A stretch of DNA of 64,000 nucleotides. Origin: Marchantia polymorpha subsp. ruderalis (Eukaryota; Streptophyta; Marchantiopsida; Marchantiales; Marchantiaceae). Below the pieces are notes generated by a model. The model was not told where the DNA came from and did no database searches. It was given only the letters and a program-made list of their open reading frames with translations. The stretch's first letter is position 1; each line of letters begins with the position of its first letter. Shown here in pieces: positions 11,087-25,342 of this stretch. Where the stretch lies: contig AP031357.1 of assembly GCA_037833965.1 (NCBI GenBank), positions 7,088,001 through 7,152,000 on the forward strand, given 5' to 3'. The position numbers and the translations under genes are program-made.

Positions 11087-14000
11087 ATGTCGGGAACCAC
11101 CGCCAATAGCAATCTACCTCGCAGGATCATAAAGGTGTGGTGGTTTTTCGGCCGACCTGACCAACTGCGGTTTTGACTGTTTCCCAATTGCGGGCTCTCA
11201 CCCGTTTTGTGATCATGTGATGAATTGCCTATCAAGTAAAGTGCTTCCCTCTTGTCAGTATTAGTCATGAACTCAGCTTGTTTGAGGCAAGATGGCGCCT
11301 ACTGATCGACGAGGTGTGCTGTTCGTTGAATTTTCGAACTGCAGGAAACGCAGCGATTGCTAAGTGAACCAGGTATTGACTTTTTTCTTCTTCTTTTAGT
11401 GTAGACAACAGCCCCATTTGTTCTTCCTAGACTTTCGATTTCCTATCACAATTGGTATCACATAATGTGCTCTTCATCTCTACCAAACAGATTGTGGAGT
11501 CGACGCCTGCAGCAGCTCGTAAGGTGTATTGGACCATAGAGATCAAGTTTTCATAGTCCAGTGACGAGAAAGTTCGGAGATTGTCAATATTTACCATCTA
11601 GATTGTGCTCTCGTGTAGTCATTTGACACTTTATTATTTTTACTTTTTCAACATCAGCACCGGGCATAAGTGCGTCACCTTCGGAGGAGAACCTGCGTTA
11701 CTTCAATGTCATGATTTTGGGCCCGACACAATCTCCATATGAAGGTGAGAAGTCAATTTCGAGTTTATAGTGTTGAATGATGTTTGATGTTGGTTGATGA
11801 CGTCTAAAACTAATATCAGCAACTCGCAGTTGGAAGCATAAGCGTCCGAAAGTTAGTCGATTGTGGTTAAAGAACGTTGCTTAAAAGTGTGACGATTGGC
11901 TCATCCTAAGTTGATGATCGCCTCTCTAGATCGAAACACAGTATGTATTTCTTTGACCAGTCTAAGCTCATGGTTTGCTGGAAATGAATATTCCGATTCT
12001 AGCCGGCTTCTCTTAACTTCCAAGAAACTTATGGGTTTTTTACATCAATTGTGGAGGTTTAATTCAAGAAATCGTCCCCTTCTTTGTTACTTGGGAAAGT
12101 ACGAGGCACTGAACGAACTCTTATCTTATCAGTCCATATGATTAGCAGTAAGGTGTGAGACGAATTCATGTCTTGCAGTTCTCAAGGCTTTAGTTCCCTG
12201 ATGTTTCCTCAACAAGCATGCTATGTCAGTAGCTTATAACGTTGCTATTAAGGATTGGAGGTCGAACGTGACTCTGTTTTCAGGGTTACAATCTCTTTGA
12301 TCAAACGTCTTAAGGTTGAAGCCTAGTTATAGTCAAAATAACCACGTGCTCAAACATGGTATACTGAGAATAAGTTTGCAGGAATTGTTAACGAATCTGA
12401 GGCTGTACATCATCTGGACTTTTTTTAGGTTATTCTGTGTTCTGTGATTGGTATGCTGTATGGGACGGGATGAGTTTAAAGTTCATCCGCCTCTGGCTAT
12501 CAGGGAGACTTGTTGGGTGTATTTGAGAAATTTGGAGCATGAAGAGCTAGACAAATTCTTCAAAGCAATAGGTTATCAGTGCAAAGCCTCACGTATCTGC
12601 AATGTTTATGAGCTATTTTTTTCTTATTATTTGGTTATCTATCATCTGGGGATCAGCCCATAGTTCTGAAATATCAAGTGGGTCTCATGCCTTTTAATCA
12701 CAACTAGAAAAAGATGGCGAACCATACCTTCAACTTGCACACTGTTAGGCAAGAATGGCGAATTCATTCTCGAGTTCATTATTTGATAGAACGCAGTAAC
12801 AATAGGGCGAGACGATTTTGTAACATCTCTCTGCTCATTGTGTTCAAGGTGTTACGGGTAGTCACTGGGCTTGATCTAAAGCCCAAAGTTCCGTTCTTCC
12901 TACTCATCGTAATTGGGGCGCTTTTAGTTATGAGACGGATGAGCTAGTGGAGGTTCTCTTGCTTGACATCTAGTGAGAACTATTGTCATTTATGGAACAA
13001 GTCCCACCAGTAGAGAGATCCTCTTCGCTCTGCAGCAGTATTTTTCTTGTGTTCCTTGTACTTCTGTTTCGTCTTTCCCAACTGCTCTTTATTGCCACAC
13101 TAGCACCGCTCAGCCAGGGCAGGGAGTATATGGTCTTATGTTAATGACCTGCACACCGTAATGGTTGCAACTTGTTTTCATTGTTTTTGTAGTCTGCTGT
13201 TTTTGTAGTCTCATCGTTATACAAATCTAGCCCTTTATCTTGTCTACATTTGACTTCTCATTCTTCTGATTTTCTCTTTACAGTTACAAGGCTAAGACAA
13301 CTATCTTGCAAGCACCTTGTTTTCGTTTCTGTTTCTTTGTTGGAGCATATCTCAAGCCTTGCGTTCCAGGTTTGAATTTTTTAGTGAGTAACCGGAAGAC
13401 ATTACTTGCTCACAGTTGAGTACTCTTATCTTTGGTTGGATGGTTATCAATGAAGCCTGCGTTGGGTTGTATCCAACCTCGTCCAAATTATGTTAAAAAT
13501 CTAGTTGGAGTATGCTTCAGTGCGGGTACGTTACCGAGAAGGTTGTATAAGAGGACCCCTTTAAGCAACGTGAGGAACTGTTCAAGTAGTACCCAAATCG
13601 TTCCTTGCTGCTAACTTTGAGCAGGAAACGTTGTGGGACATGCCGTTTTCTGTTCCGTATAGTCTTTGTGATTCAAATCTTAGACGTCCTGCATCATACT
13701 CCAGTAGGACAACTTTCTCTGTCGGAGTAGATGAAACATTGGAAGAAGTAGCCGCCCAACATGTGATTCAATCATCACTTCAAGCTTGGATTTGGGTCTA
13801 CAATGTGTGCCTTCATCCTCTAATAGGTTAATTTGACGGCTATTGGTGAAACAGAATGTAAGAGATCAGTGTCCCTTTCCGCTTGGGGCGTAATCTGCGA
13901 TGTGATTTTAGGCTACGAGGACCCGTTATAGAATCGTCCAGTCGGATGATAGAATTGATGTCAGTAGGATGATGAATTGGTGATAGAATTGTTGTAATGA

Positions 14001-17000
14001 TCTGCATCACCCTGAGTTTCGTATTTTTTAACTTCCTTAGCTTTACATTGTCCGACGTAAAGATACTATGGACTTGTTGAAATTGCTCACCTGTGTAATA
14101 AAATAGCAGACGTATGTATACGGCATTGAGTTACGAAATATAATCATTGATCAGACAGTAGGCGTGTCACAAGTTGAACGGGACATGCAAACGTATTCAC
14201 GGTAGCCTTTGGTTAAATCGTTAATGCGTATCCTTTGATTGTGGTTGCTGAATCTCACTGCACAATCGATAATAATATTGACTACAGAAAACCTATTAGA
14301 TGATTTGTAGCAAATTTTCTTTGGTTTTGTTTACTCGTCACCGTTACAAGTTTTCGATGTTCATCTGCTTTGTGCCCGCAATATCATGAGTACTTAGTTG
14401 GCTCCTTCTATAGCCTGGAAATTTGTCCGCATAGTTGTAACTACGCGATACGGTCGTTTATAGCTTAATTTTAACGGGCTGTGTTTTCCTCGTTCACAGG
14501 GGGTGTGTTCAAGTTGGAGCTCTTCTTACCTGAAGAGTATCCTATGGCTGCTCCTAAGGTATGAGGTTTAGAACACGTGTGCTTCAGTCTTAGTATTCAA
14601 CTTGATATTGTGAGTAAAAGCAAATCTCATTTACTATGAACATAAGGTTTTGGTGCCAAATGTGGTTCGAGCGGACCATGTAAAATTACCATGTTTGCTG
14701 AACTCATAATTTTAGAGCCTAAAAAGTCAGAGTCTCCTCACACCCTGCTTTGTGGGGGCAATTCGAATTTCATAATGCTGAAAATCATAGTCGAGTTAAC
14801 CTACATGATGTCTTGTTAAGGAAATTGTATTCTGGATTGGTGTTGTCTTTCAACGTATTGGGAGTTAGTTCGAAAGGGAGGTATCACTTCTAAGAGTAGT
14901 CCGTGAATTCTGTTGACACTGTATAAGTAATCACTGCTTCTAGAGGATAAGATATTTTGTTACGTATATAGTCACGTTCAACTCCTTTGGGGCAAACACA
15001 AGCTAATGTAGTAACTTCACAGTTTCCTTTTTTTTTATTTTTAGTCTTTTACCAGCTTCTTAAAGATATTTCACTCAAGGCCTAAGACGTCTCTCGTGCA
15101 TTAATGTATCTGCATAGTCTTGCTGAGCTTGTGTCCCACGTATATTGTCTTCTAAGTTACTTTTAATTTGCGATATTAATACATTCTATTATGGTCACAT
15201 GGGGAATCAAGTCTTTTAGGGCAAGACTTGCTCAAATGTTCAGTTGAGACTGTAACTAGGTATAACACGTTACAGTTTTCTTCTCTTTGTACAGGTTTAC
15301 CTCAAAATGCATTAGGACTCTCCGTTTGTTTTCTTACGTTTTGTCAGCTTGGGTTGCTCTGCAACTGTGATTACGTGATAAAGACTGTATTTTGGGAAGC
15401 AAGGGAGCCAATGTACTTCATACCGTTCTCATAATATTTGTCAAGATACACCCTCATTGATGATGATGTCGTTGGATCATACGCCGCAGTAGAGAGTCGA
15501 GTATATCAGTAAATATCAGTAGTAGATATATACACCATTATATAATTCTTCAAACGTTAGCAATAACTATTATGGATGATTAGGCGGTAAGCAGATTATC
15601 TTAGTGAAATTTTCGGTCTTTGATTTCGGGGTTCAACCTTTTTCTTCTTTATCCAGTTGTATTGGTCTCAGAGAAGAATTGTCATGTACTTGTCTTCAAT
15701 ATCACTGCCAAAAGAGGTTGGGTGTTAGAGAATATGTTCACAGCCAGTTTTTTTCATTTGTTTTTAGTACATGTCTTGGTCTTCAAACGTGATTACTGAG
15801 CATGCGTCATCGTCAATAAACAAGAAATGAACTCAAAAGTAAACAGGAAATGTAGAATGATGAACTCTCATCGTCGTTAGAAGCTCATACATTGAACTTT
15901 GTTAACAGGTGAGATTCTTGACAAAGATCTATCACCCAAATATTGACAAGGTATGTTTTCTCAATCTCACGAGAACCTTTAAATGTTTGCGGCTGTTTTT
16001 CTCTCCTTTTCAAGCCCTGAACTAATTGTTTTCCATCATAAGTGGGACTTTCGTGGTTTGAAACAATCGGAGAACTCCTGGTATCTTTGCGCTGTAGACT
16101 TGTTGGTCAGAGGAAATTGCTGATTAGTATTATAGTATCTTTCACCAGAGTCTATGATTGTGGCCCTTTCAACAGTTTGCCCCTCACCTAACTGCAGCAT
16201 TGGTCCTTCATTCAGCAGAAGTAGTGTGTTCCGCTACCAAATTGTTATCTGTTACGATCTAGGGTTTCCGAGAGGACCTTTCGAGGAGGATGAATATGGA
16301 CTGGTTAGGCCGCGGATTGGTGACTAACCTGCTCCAGTCTGGCTCTGTTTCAGTTGGGGCGAATCTGCCTTGATATCCTGAAGGACAAGTGGAGTCCAGC
16401 ACTTCAAATTCGAACTGTTCTTCTCAGGTGATTTAGTAAAACTATCAATTCTCTCTTGCGATCTTACTATGTTGCCACTAGTACTTATGGAAATGTGACA
16501 TTATTGGTCAAAGTGATGAACCATCTGTTGGTTCTGTTTTGTATCTCACAGTATACAGGCATTACTAAGTGCACCCAACCCAGACGATCCTCTTGCTGAG
16601 AATATTGCTAAGCATTGGAAGACTGACGAAGCTCAGGCTGTCGCAACAGGTAAGAAGCTCCACGGCTGCCTCGGTCCGCTAATTCTTCTCGTATATTCCA
16701 ATTTTGGGTGTCAAATTGATTCAAGTAAATGAATTGGAGAAAAATCTGTCTTTGGTTACCTATTTATCCGTTGTCCACGTGTAGCCAACTTATGGTTCTG
16801 GAATGGTTTAGTCAATGCAGCTTAAGCTAGCGACATGCTATATCGTTTACAGGCTTTATAAGTTTGTTTGCTTTCTTCACATTAGCACCGCTTCGCTAGG
16901 GCACAGGCTTTATGTTTTTCTTTTGTTTTTTGGTTTTGTGGATGCCACGACATCCTATGCACACACGAATGAGTAATCTTGGTTTCTACATCGTCCATCC

Positions 17001-17284
17001 TGCGCTTGATAATGTTCATCAAGAAAATTGAATGTCTTGAGAACCGCAGTTGACGAAGTGTCGGAGTGTCGCGTCTAGGCAAAATCCGCTGTCCATGAAT
17101 CTGTTTTTGCCTTCTCTACATCATCTCCTTGAGTTCAATAGTTCTAGAGAACCACACATGCTGATTACCGGATGCCGAGTTCAGAACACGCTAGACACGA
17201 GTTATAGGAAAGTTCACTTATGAGGCCTTTGTGTTGGCTGTAACAGCGAGGGAGTGGACTCGACTTTACGCAACTGGAGCGTAA
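11087..17284 (+). CDS. UBC13: Ubiquitin-conjugating enzyme E2, Ubc13 type (eight exons)
   Basis: Eight GT-AG exons join into a complete 157-residue protein: 11087-11134, 11345-11372, 11658-11744, 14500-14558, 15909-15950, 16354-16427, 16552-16649 and 17247-17284 (stop TAA). The start gives [16 protein letters not shown], four residues longer at the N terminus than the 153-residue Arabidopsis UBC35/36. Features: the ETQRLLSEP helix, [17 protein letters not shown], the HPN motif at residues 83-85, catalytic Cys93 in [15 protein letters not shown], and the C-terminal [11 protein letters not shown]. Ubc13 pairs with a Uev1/Mms2 partner to build K63-linked ubiquitin chains in DNA-damage tolerance, iron and immune signalling. 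All catalytic landmarks are present, so the gene looks functional. The third intron is large (2,755 bp) and the fourth 1,350 bp; no gene was found inside either. Confidence 0.97.
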
Positions 17285-20200
17285 TTCAGAGGTTATATCT
17301 CTAAGCACTTTTGAATTTGCAGAGCTTGCTTGTAATATATTGTAGGCTTCATACCCGGAGGAAAATTGAAGCTTATCATGCCTGACAAATATGAGAACTG
17401 TCAAGTTTTTCTTGTGGTGCTGTTTCTTTCTGTTGAGATTTACGATGTAGTAACTGTTCTCGCCTTGTATACTCCAGATAATCATTAAGGAGAGCTTACA
17501 TGGAAAGTGGATGCGATTTAGAGTTCCCAGGCAGGCGCAGCAGTAGACAGAGAGTTGATATATCACAATCTATCCTCTGTTATGGCTGGTCACAACGGAA
17601 TGAAGACCTAACTTGAAGCATCATGGAGGTTCAGTTGCTTTCAGTCAAAACTACACCCAGATACTACGGAGGTCAGAAATAGGCCCTTGAATCTGGAAAG
17701 GACTTATCTATTTAGTGCCACAACCCCAAACGAGCAACAGACTTCCTCGGCTTCATGTCCAGCAACACTCCCTGAAGATGCCGGGCCTTATTCATGATCA
17801 TGGTTTTGTTTGCTCTAGAGTTATTTTCTTTTCCAATCTGATATAAGTTAGAAGGTGTCCAAAGCGTTCTAGACTTTTACTTTTGCCACATTCGAAGGAT
17901 GATTTTTCTAGCCCGTTGGTTCTATTCTTTCTTAGCTGGTTGTGGCCAAAGACCAGGAGTTTGCTTCTCTTCCACATGTATATCTGTGCAGACGACGAGT
18001 GTAAAGTTGGTTCTCAAACTGTCAATCAAATGCTGCACCACTTACAGCGAACTCTTAAACACCACCCGTTGTGATGTTTTATGAAGAAGTTTATACACGA
18101 GGTCAAGTCTGAAAAGTCACTTCAGGACATATTTCAGGCACACTACTTTTGTCCTTTTTATCTCTCTTAGTGTTTGACATGTTTCTGAATGAGTAATTTG
18201 GGCTTCCTCACTATGTTCTAAGTATGGAGCTGGAAAGGTATCTCGATGTGTTCGATCGGCGCCAGTTTGTGGAGGGTCTTTCGCATTCGGCTGAGTCTCC
18301 TTAGGATTCGTACCATCGTTTTGAGACAGTACTCTCCTGAAACGTGTGCACTGTCTATTTGGTCAACTGAGGTTGGTTTTTTCTCTGGCTCTTTCCACAC
18401 CTTGTCGGTGTGTCAGTATGAAGCATGGACGCGAATTTCAATGTTTGTAATGTGACTACTTTGGCTGGACAGGTGGCTCCAAGAAATATCAGTGATATTT
18501 CCAGCCAAGACGTGCATCCCTATCAATGATGTCCTATGAAGGATGAATATTAAGTTCATGTCGTCGATGCTGTCAGCACGGGTGCAAAAGTAGTGTGTCA
18601 GATACACAAGAGGATAGGAAGAAGACCTGTGCAGTTAGTCTCGTTGGTAACAAATTAAATCTTTTAACGGAGTAACGCACGATTTCCATCATATCCTAGT
18701 TTGTTATCCAGCTACCGTCGTAATGTCTTGTTGTTTTAAGGACAAGCACGCACATCCTATCGACAGTAGCTTCTTGGTCAACGTCAAGGAGAGGTTGCAG
18801 TCACGAAGCATAGGAATCCTCTAGCTTATCCTTTTTTTTGTCATCCAGCTCTTGTTGGTTGATGGTCGTCAAGTGCTTTTGTAGTAAGGCAATCATGCAT
18901 CTCCTCTCGATAGTAGGTGCACGGTCAACGGTAAGGGTAATCGTCACAATGGAAGGCAACTCGTAATTTCATGCAGTTATCATTCAGAACAGGTAAGCAA
19001 CTGAAGCGGTTGAAACGACACTAATAGTGACAGAAATCTGAATGTGGTCAAAAGTGTCTCACAAGTGCGTTACTACGGCTTGCTTCCCTTCTGTAATGTT
19101 AAAAAACGCACGTTTTGGAGTGGATGTTCAGAAAGAGCTTCAAAATTCAATCTAGAACAATGCCAGAGTAGAATGACAGATACCTGTCGCATATCTGCAG
19201 GAAGATTTTTACAATCCTTGATACATTACTGTAATGTTACCACAGGGCGTAAAGGACGGCTGTCCCCGTGTTCCCCCCAGTGCGGCTTATCTGACAAATA
19301 ATTGTGGAGGAGGGACGAAAACCTCACAGAGGATGTAGCTGAGCTCGAAGACAAAAAATAAGAATAAGGTGTAAAATATAACGTGCATGGGTGCAACACA
19401 TATAGCATCGCAACACTGTCGCTGAATCCCACCTCTCAAAGATCCTCTCGAAAGCAGGAGGTTGGACTTAGTCCATCGAATTCGGTCAATCTCTTGCTTA
19501 TTGAATTGTTGACTCGACTTCTTATATCACCTCGTACATTGCTGGCTAACTCAAGAGAAGAGAGTTGCAAAGGACCAATTTTACGTTCACATGGATTCTG
19601 GATACGAGACCCTGTCAAATACAGGACTTACTCCGTCTCTGACTTTCAAACACTTCTCGGCCTCTCGCCGTTTCTTTTTTACTAATTAAGAAATGGAAAA
19701 GAGAGTGTTGGACTTTCACACTTGAGACCCCAACGAAGACTTTTGCGATGGCAGCGGGTGGTGGCAGCGACAGGTCGGTCAAACTCAGGTCCTGACAGAA
19801 GAACGGGAATTTAGCAAAAATACAAAATTTCCTGCTTCCGTAGGAATGCGAGGACTGTAGTGTAGTGTAGTGATCAGGGGCCACGTACGAGTTAGAACCT
19901 TGTTCTCAATGTCGTTGAGCTATTCTGAGAATGTCAAGGGGATGCTAGGAGCAGCTGCTGCGAGTAGAAACTAGAAAGCGCTCGGCCTTCAGATAGAGCT
20001 ACGGGTTAGCCCGACCAACCATCTGCCCCTAAGTGTGACCCTCTGCGAGGTACCATTTATTTCTACCAGGAGTTAAGTGGACAGACAGTTGGACCGATCC
20101 GAACCAGAGAGTGAGGGTGGAACGAAATGTCCAAGATAGTGACTCTTAGTGATTCAGAAAGTAGAAAGACTGAAGACTAGCTTTCTCCACTGGCCACAGC

Positions 20201-20699
20201 TCAAGATGCTTGATATTGGATGACAGCAAACTTCAGACAATCGCTGAGAACCATCCCGCACCCCAATAAACTTCGGAATCAATTCAATCATGTTACTATC
20301 ATTGGTCTTTCTTTCATTGAGAAAAAGAGAAACATCTCCCGGTTTAATTTTCTCTTTCTTCATAAGAAGACTGAAGTCTGTTGATGTTCTACATTTGTCC
20401 AGCAGTCCAAGTCACATCGAGTAGGTCAAAAAGGTTTCTATTTAATCAAAGCATGTGAGAATGTTTGGACTATTAGAATTGGCGACAAATACATCTTTTC
20501 TCTTGAAGTTACCGAAGTAGAAAAATGGCAATGGTGCAGATATTGATAGCAGGTTGACATCTAACTGGGGACAAAGCTTTGTTTTGGTAATCCCTATCTG
20601 CTTAGCTCTGATATCTTCTCCTTTGGATAAGAAGCCCAAGAGGTTCAAACTTATGTAGAAAGAGCAAATCCCGATAGAATAAGTGAGCATACCTAATAG
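17285..20699. other. Ubc13 3' region and intergenic DNA
   Basis: The first few hundred bases after the stop should include the 3' UTR. Beyond that, many short open frames occur on both strands (for example 18246-18455, 19383-19685 plus; 19615-19884 minus) but none shows a known domain or consistent splice signals. No transposon motif was recognised. Confidence 0.5.
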
Positions 20700-23600
20700 A
20701 ACTAAAGGAGGCTATCCACATGTAACTTAGCTAAAATTCATATGCTCTCCTCCACGATTGTAAGACAACAATAGAGAATTTAGCTCATACTATGAAGCTA
20801 GATCTCGCACTCCAAAGTAGTCAAAAACAAATCCTAGAACGGGTTTCTCATCAATGTAGTTCACACCCAAATTCTTAACTTCTAACATGAGTTAATTTTA
20901 ATAATCTCTCTCCTTAACTCATGTCAAGGAAACATAAGCCTCCATAGTCTATATAATTTTTCTACAAGAATTATCTTGATCAAATATTAGTCTAGCAAGG
21001 ATTTGACAATGTCTAATAAACTATCATCAAATAAATCATAATCCTTAGTACTCTTTAGTTATCTTAGAATTTATATCATTGCTTTCCTATTCACTTTATG
21101 GATTTGACAAATATCCGCTCACCTTGTACATAGCTAGAGCAATATCAGAACTTGTGCACACCATTAGATTTATAATTGAGATTTGATATGTATTAGCTCA
21201 CATCGTACATAGCTAGAGCAATGTCAAACCTTGTGCATATCATTAGATACATGGATTTTGTTCAATTTTTTTTCATACAAAATTGATGACATCTTTTCAT
21301 CTTCAATGACATTGGTTGGATCTTGAGTTCTAAAAAAGTTTGAAATGTGATGACAAAGTATTTATACTCTTTTAGAATCATACATGTTAAACTTGTCAAG
21401 CACATGTTGAACGTACTTGACTTGATTCAACCATAGTGTCATATTCCCCATATACTTATAAAGAATTATTTCTAATATATTTTTGGCATTATTAAGATAC
21501 TTCATCTTAACTTCAGACTTCAATTGATTCTTGCATGTATTGACATCAAATTGATTTTTTGCCAAATTTAACATGTTACTCAACTGGAGTATCATAATAA
21601 TACGTTTAAAGATTTCATTGTATTTTGTCTTCATGTATACAAAAGAATCACACACATTTCATAAATTATTTTTTTTGCTTTCATGAACTCATTAGATCTC
21701 TCATCCTATTGCTAAGTAGTTTGTCTCCATCCATATAATGATTTTAACAATATGCAAAACAACTTTTATCAATCTTTCTCTTCAAAACCAACGGTTGTGT
21801 CATGTAGATTTTCTTCTCTAGAAAGCCATAGAAAAATGCAGTAATTACATCAATTTAATTTATAATCAAACTAAATATTGCAGAAAATGTACATACTAAT
21901 CTAATTGTAAGATAATTTGTTCTAAATGAAGATATTTTGTTATAACCCACAACTTTCTCTTGTGTGAAAGCTCTTGCCACCAACTTAGCTTTGAAGATTT
22001 TTGTTTCGTCATTCAATTTTTAGCTTGTACATCCACTTGGAATCAATCAAAGCTTGATTTCTTGAAAAATAAACAAGACTTCAAATCTTGTTATACATCA
22101 GCTACATCTCTCATGCTCCATAGCATCATTCTACTCAAGTTTATTGATAGAATCTTGATACTCTTTTTAGGAAGAAAGTTTTACTTCTTCCAAATCAACG
22201 CAATTTCATCATCATTTTATATATCTTCAAGAATTTATCACAATCTTCAAGAATGGATAAATTAATCCATAATTCATGTCTTACAAAAATTCTATTAATT
22301 TGATTCAATGATTTTCATCTATATCGTTCTGCTTGAATCTATCGTATGGTATCTGATAACATAATCTTCTAATTACTTCCATTCAGAATTTTGCTCTATC
22401 AATATCAGAGCTTGTACTTAGGTTACATAATTAATCACATAATAATCAATCTACTTTCAACAACATTTTTCCTTGTCAATGTGAGTAGTCTCAGAAATCT
22501 CTTACTCTTTTAATGATTTGTACTTATTGAAAAGTACATCCATACTGAAAATAATTTTTTAATTGAATGTATTCCATCGCTTATAACGTTTCACATCATT
22601 AGCAAATATAAAAAAACAATTTTTTTAGATATAATATTCAATGTATTTTTATTGTTTTTAGAATGTGAGTACAAATTATATGATTAAAACTTTTCAAAGT
22701 GTTATGATTAACCATCCATTTGTGTCTCATTTCAAACAATGTCAAAAAGTTGATTGTATCAAAAAATGTAAAATTTATTCAATAGATTGCGGTATTGACA
22801 ACCTCAATCCAAAATTCATATGATACACTATATTAGCTGAACATACTACTCATCTTCTTCAATACTATTTGATGAACATTTCAGAAGAATAATATGTTGC
22901 GGAGTATAAAATGTGATGAGATGATGTGTAGTGGCTCTCGTTTGCACTAACTTTAAAAATCCTTAGAAGTAAAAAATTTATGCCATTCTCTGTCCTCAAA
23001 TATCTCACATTGTGTCTAATCTGAGTTCAATTTGAATTTTTTTTACTTTTGAAAGTTGTAAAAACCTTAAACTTGTGTGTGGAAAAATGAAATTCACACA
23101 AATCTTGAATATTTATCAATAAAGTATGCATAGTAAAACTTTCAAAAAGTGAAACTTTTGAAAAGAAAACTCACACGTGTGACTACGTACTTAAAAAATT
23201 TCATGAAACTGTGATTTCTAATCACCAAAAGCTTACGTGTGATGATTGCTCATAACACAATATTTGCAAACTCTAAATCAACTTTACCTATTCAACACGA
23301 AAATTTTCTATTTTTTAAAATTAACATAGACCTATCATTTATGTGTTCTAGTTTAAAATGCTATACACAAGACATCTTAGTTCAAAATTTTGTAAATTTG
23401 ACTTCACTACAAATGATATTGTACTTTGATAGATATAGATTGTTGTGCTTTAATTTCTAAAAATAATATTATCACATACTTTCTCCTCAATCATTTCTAT
23501 TTCAGAGCTCCATTCAAGGCTTTTTGAATCTAACATTTCAAGAAAGATCAATTTATGTAAGTTATAAATTTGACTTGAATCAATTAACATTAGATTTCAT

Positions 23601-24000
23601 TAAACACTTGAATCTCGATAGATCCAATACTTTTAATCTTACAAAATTGATTATTTTCCATAACAACTTAGCTCTTTAATATCAAAAAATATAAAAAAAC
23701 TTTCAAATATAACAAATGTAATAAGAATAAGCAAAATCTAGATTTCATACATCATGAATATTCTTAGTTGAATTGCATAAAACATATCTTGAACATCATA
23801 ATTCATAGTCTAAAAAATCATTTTACTTGAAATCAAACTCTGAAGCTACATTGGTATATATAGAACAGCACCGCTGGTCTTCTATCATCAATCTTATAAA
23901 GTGATCACTCTTGCCACATTTCTAACATACCATCGTATTCCTTTTAAAAACCTTATCTCTAGACTTGGATCTAATCTTAGATATAAAACACTTGCCATCT
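20700..24000 (-). pseudogene. Degenerate Ty1/copia retrotransposon polyprotein
   Basis: On the minus strand the copia order gag, integrase, RT can be followed through many stops. A CCHC knuckle remnant lies at about 23,932-23,890 (VC-stop-KCGKSDHFIRL, last Cys lost). An integrase remnant lies at about 23,060-22,880: an LRLDTM segment in place of LRxDNG, then FLKLVQTRATTHHLITFYTPQ, comparable to FxxFCxxxGIxRxxxxPYTPQQ. RT lies at 21,900-21,360: IDVITAFFYGFLEKKIYMTQP corresponds to the DVKTAFLHGxLEEEIYMxQP motif, and the fragment ending LWLNQVKYVQHVLDKFNMYDSKRV follows. The catalytic YVDD position reads QLSN. No intact LTR pair was identified. Clearly dead and old. Confidence 0.75.
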
Positions 24001-25110
24001 TTGTCATTTTGTGAATACATTCGATCTCACATCGCATTCAGTGATGTATGTCAAGCGAATATCTATCCTCATACAACATACATTGTTGACATGCAATAAT
24101 CACACACAGCCAGGAGTATACGGTTATGTTTGTGAGGAATTTAAGAATAAATGGTTTTAATATTTATACAATAATCCAACTTTAGAATATGTATATGAAA
24201 CAAAAGTGTGTATATACACGAATGTATCACAACTGAAAATGCTTGTGAAAGCCCCACTAGCATAAAACACAAATGTCACATAGAGTCAAGCCAAGCCCAC
24301 TCCACTGTTTGAAGAATCCAGGTCCATGCTAACTAGAAACATTAGCTAATTCATTGTGAACAATTTCCAAAGTTAAAGTCTCAACTCAAAAAACTGAATG
24401 TTATTCAAATTATAATTAACATAAACTTTCCAACAAGCGAGAGTGGGTACTAATTAGGTTTAGGTACTCTAAATCCTAAACCTAACCCTAATTTTACTAA
24501 TCCTAATGTAACTAATACTAATCGGATTAATCATAATCTAACCTATATGAACATGACATGTTAAAAAAATAGTATAAAAAGATTATAACATCATTTTTTT
24601 TGTAAATAGGACTTTCATTAAATTCAAAAATCCTAGTTAGTATCGGAATAGATTTAGTTCTGGATTTAGGGTTGCACTCAACCCAAAAACTCAAATATTA
24701 ATAAAGTCTTTCATATTGCTCACTCCGTACAAACAATGACGTTTTTAATTACATCTACCAACTAATTAATGTATGCAAGAAGATTCTAGTGAAGCCGACG
24801 CTGGTGCTGTAATCGTCGGTAGTTCGAACATAGCTCACTAAGAAGGGGAAAGTAATCGTCCGTGACCCAACTCCTAGTAGGTAGGATTCTGGCTCGACTC
24901 GACCTTCTTTTCAAAAAGTGATCATGCGATATCTCCAAAAATGAAGAGATTAAACTTTAGCGGATGACGATGATTTGAAATAGACTCCGAAGTTAACTGA
25001 TATAGAGCACTTGCCATTTTTGACAAAGAAATATGTAACAAAATCAAGAGGTGAGGTTTATGAACACATCAATCGTTTAGACTAAGATGACAAGGTGCTA
25101 CTATCTTGTA
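24001..25110. other. Intergenic, with a short degenerate telomere-like patch
   Basis: No gene is supported. About 24,470-24,500 contains CCTAAACCTAACCCTAA-like sequence resembling the plant telomeric repeat; it is too short and irregular to be more than an interstitial relic. The 24,780-24,900 stretch is less AT-rich but contains no recognisable gene. Confidence 0.45.
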
Positions 25111-25240
25111 AATAATGCACAAAATCGTGATGCTTTTTGGAGTATTCCTTCAAGAAGATTAAATCAAACACAACAAATCACATGAAGCATGTGAAGAGTC
25201 ATCATAAAGTCAATATTTTGGAAATGGCGGCAATATGATT
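25111..25240 (+). pseudogene. BED zinc-finger remnant, probably hAT-derived
   Basis: In one plus-strand frame the reading is C-K-stop-C-T-K-S, then EYSFKKIKSNTTNHMKHVKSHH. This is the Cx2C...Hx4H layout of a BED finger, with the typical SNTTNHxKxH segment before the paired histidines. Two in-frame stops and no continuation into a transposase show it is a dead fragment. It lies just left of the LTR-like unit that begins at 25,343, so that insertion may have landed in the remains of this element. Confidence 0.55.
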
Positions 25241-25342
25241 GAACCAATGGATTGCTATGTGCAGAATTTTTCAACTCTTGAGACGAAGATAACCGAGGCT
25301 CAGATATTTCAGACGATCTTATTTGGACAAAGTTGAAACATC

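Noticed and set aside
24780-24880. A tRNA-like stretch containing AGTTCGAAC
   Set aside because: No A box at the right distance and no cloverleaf could be built by hand.
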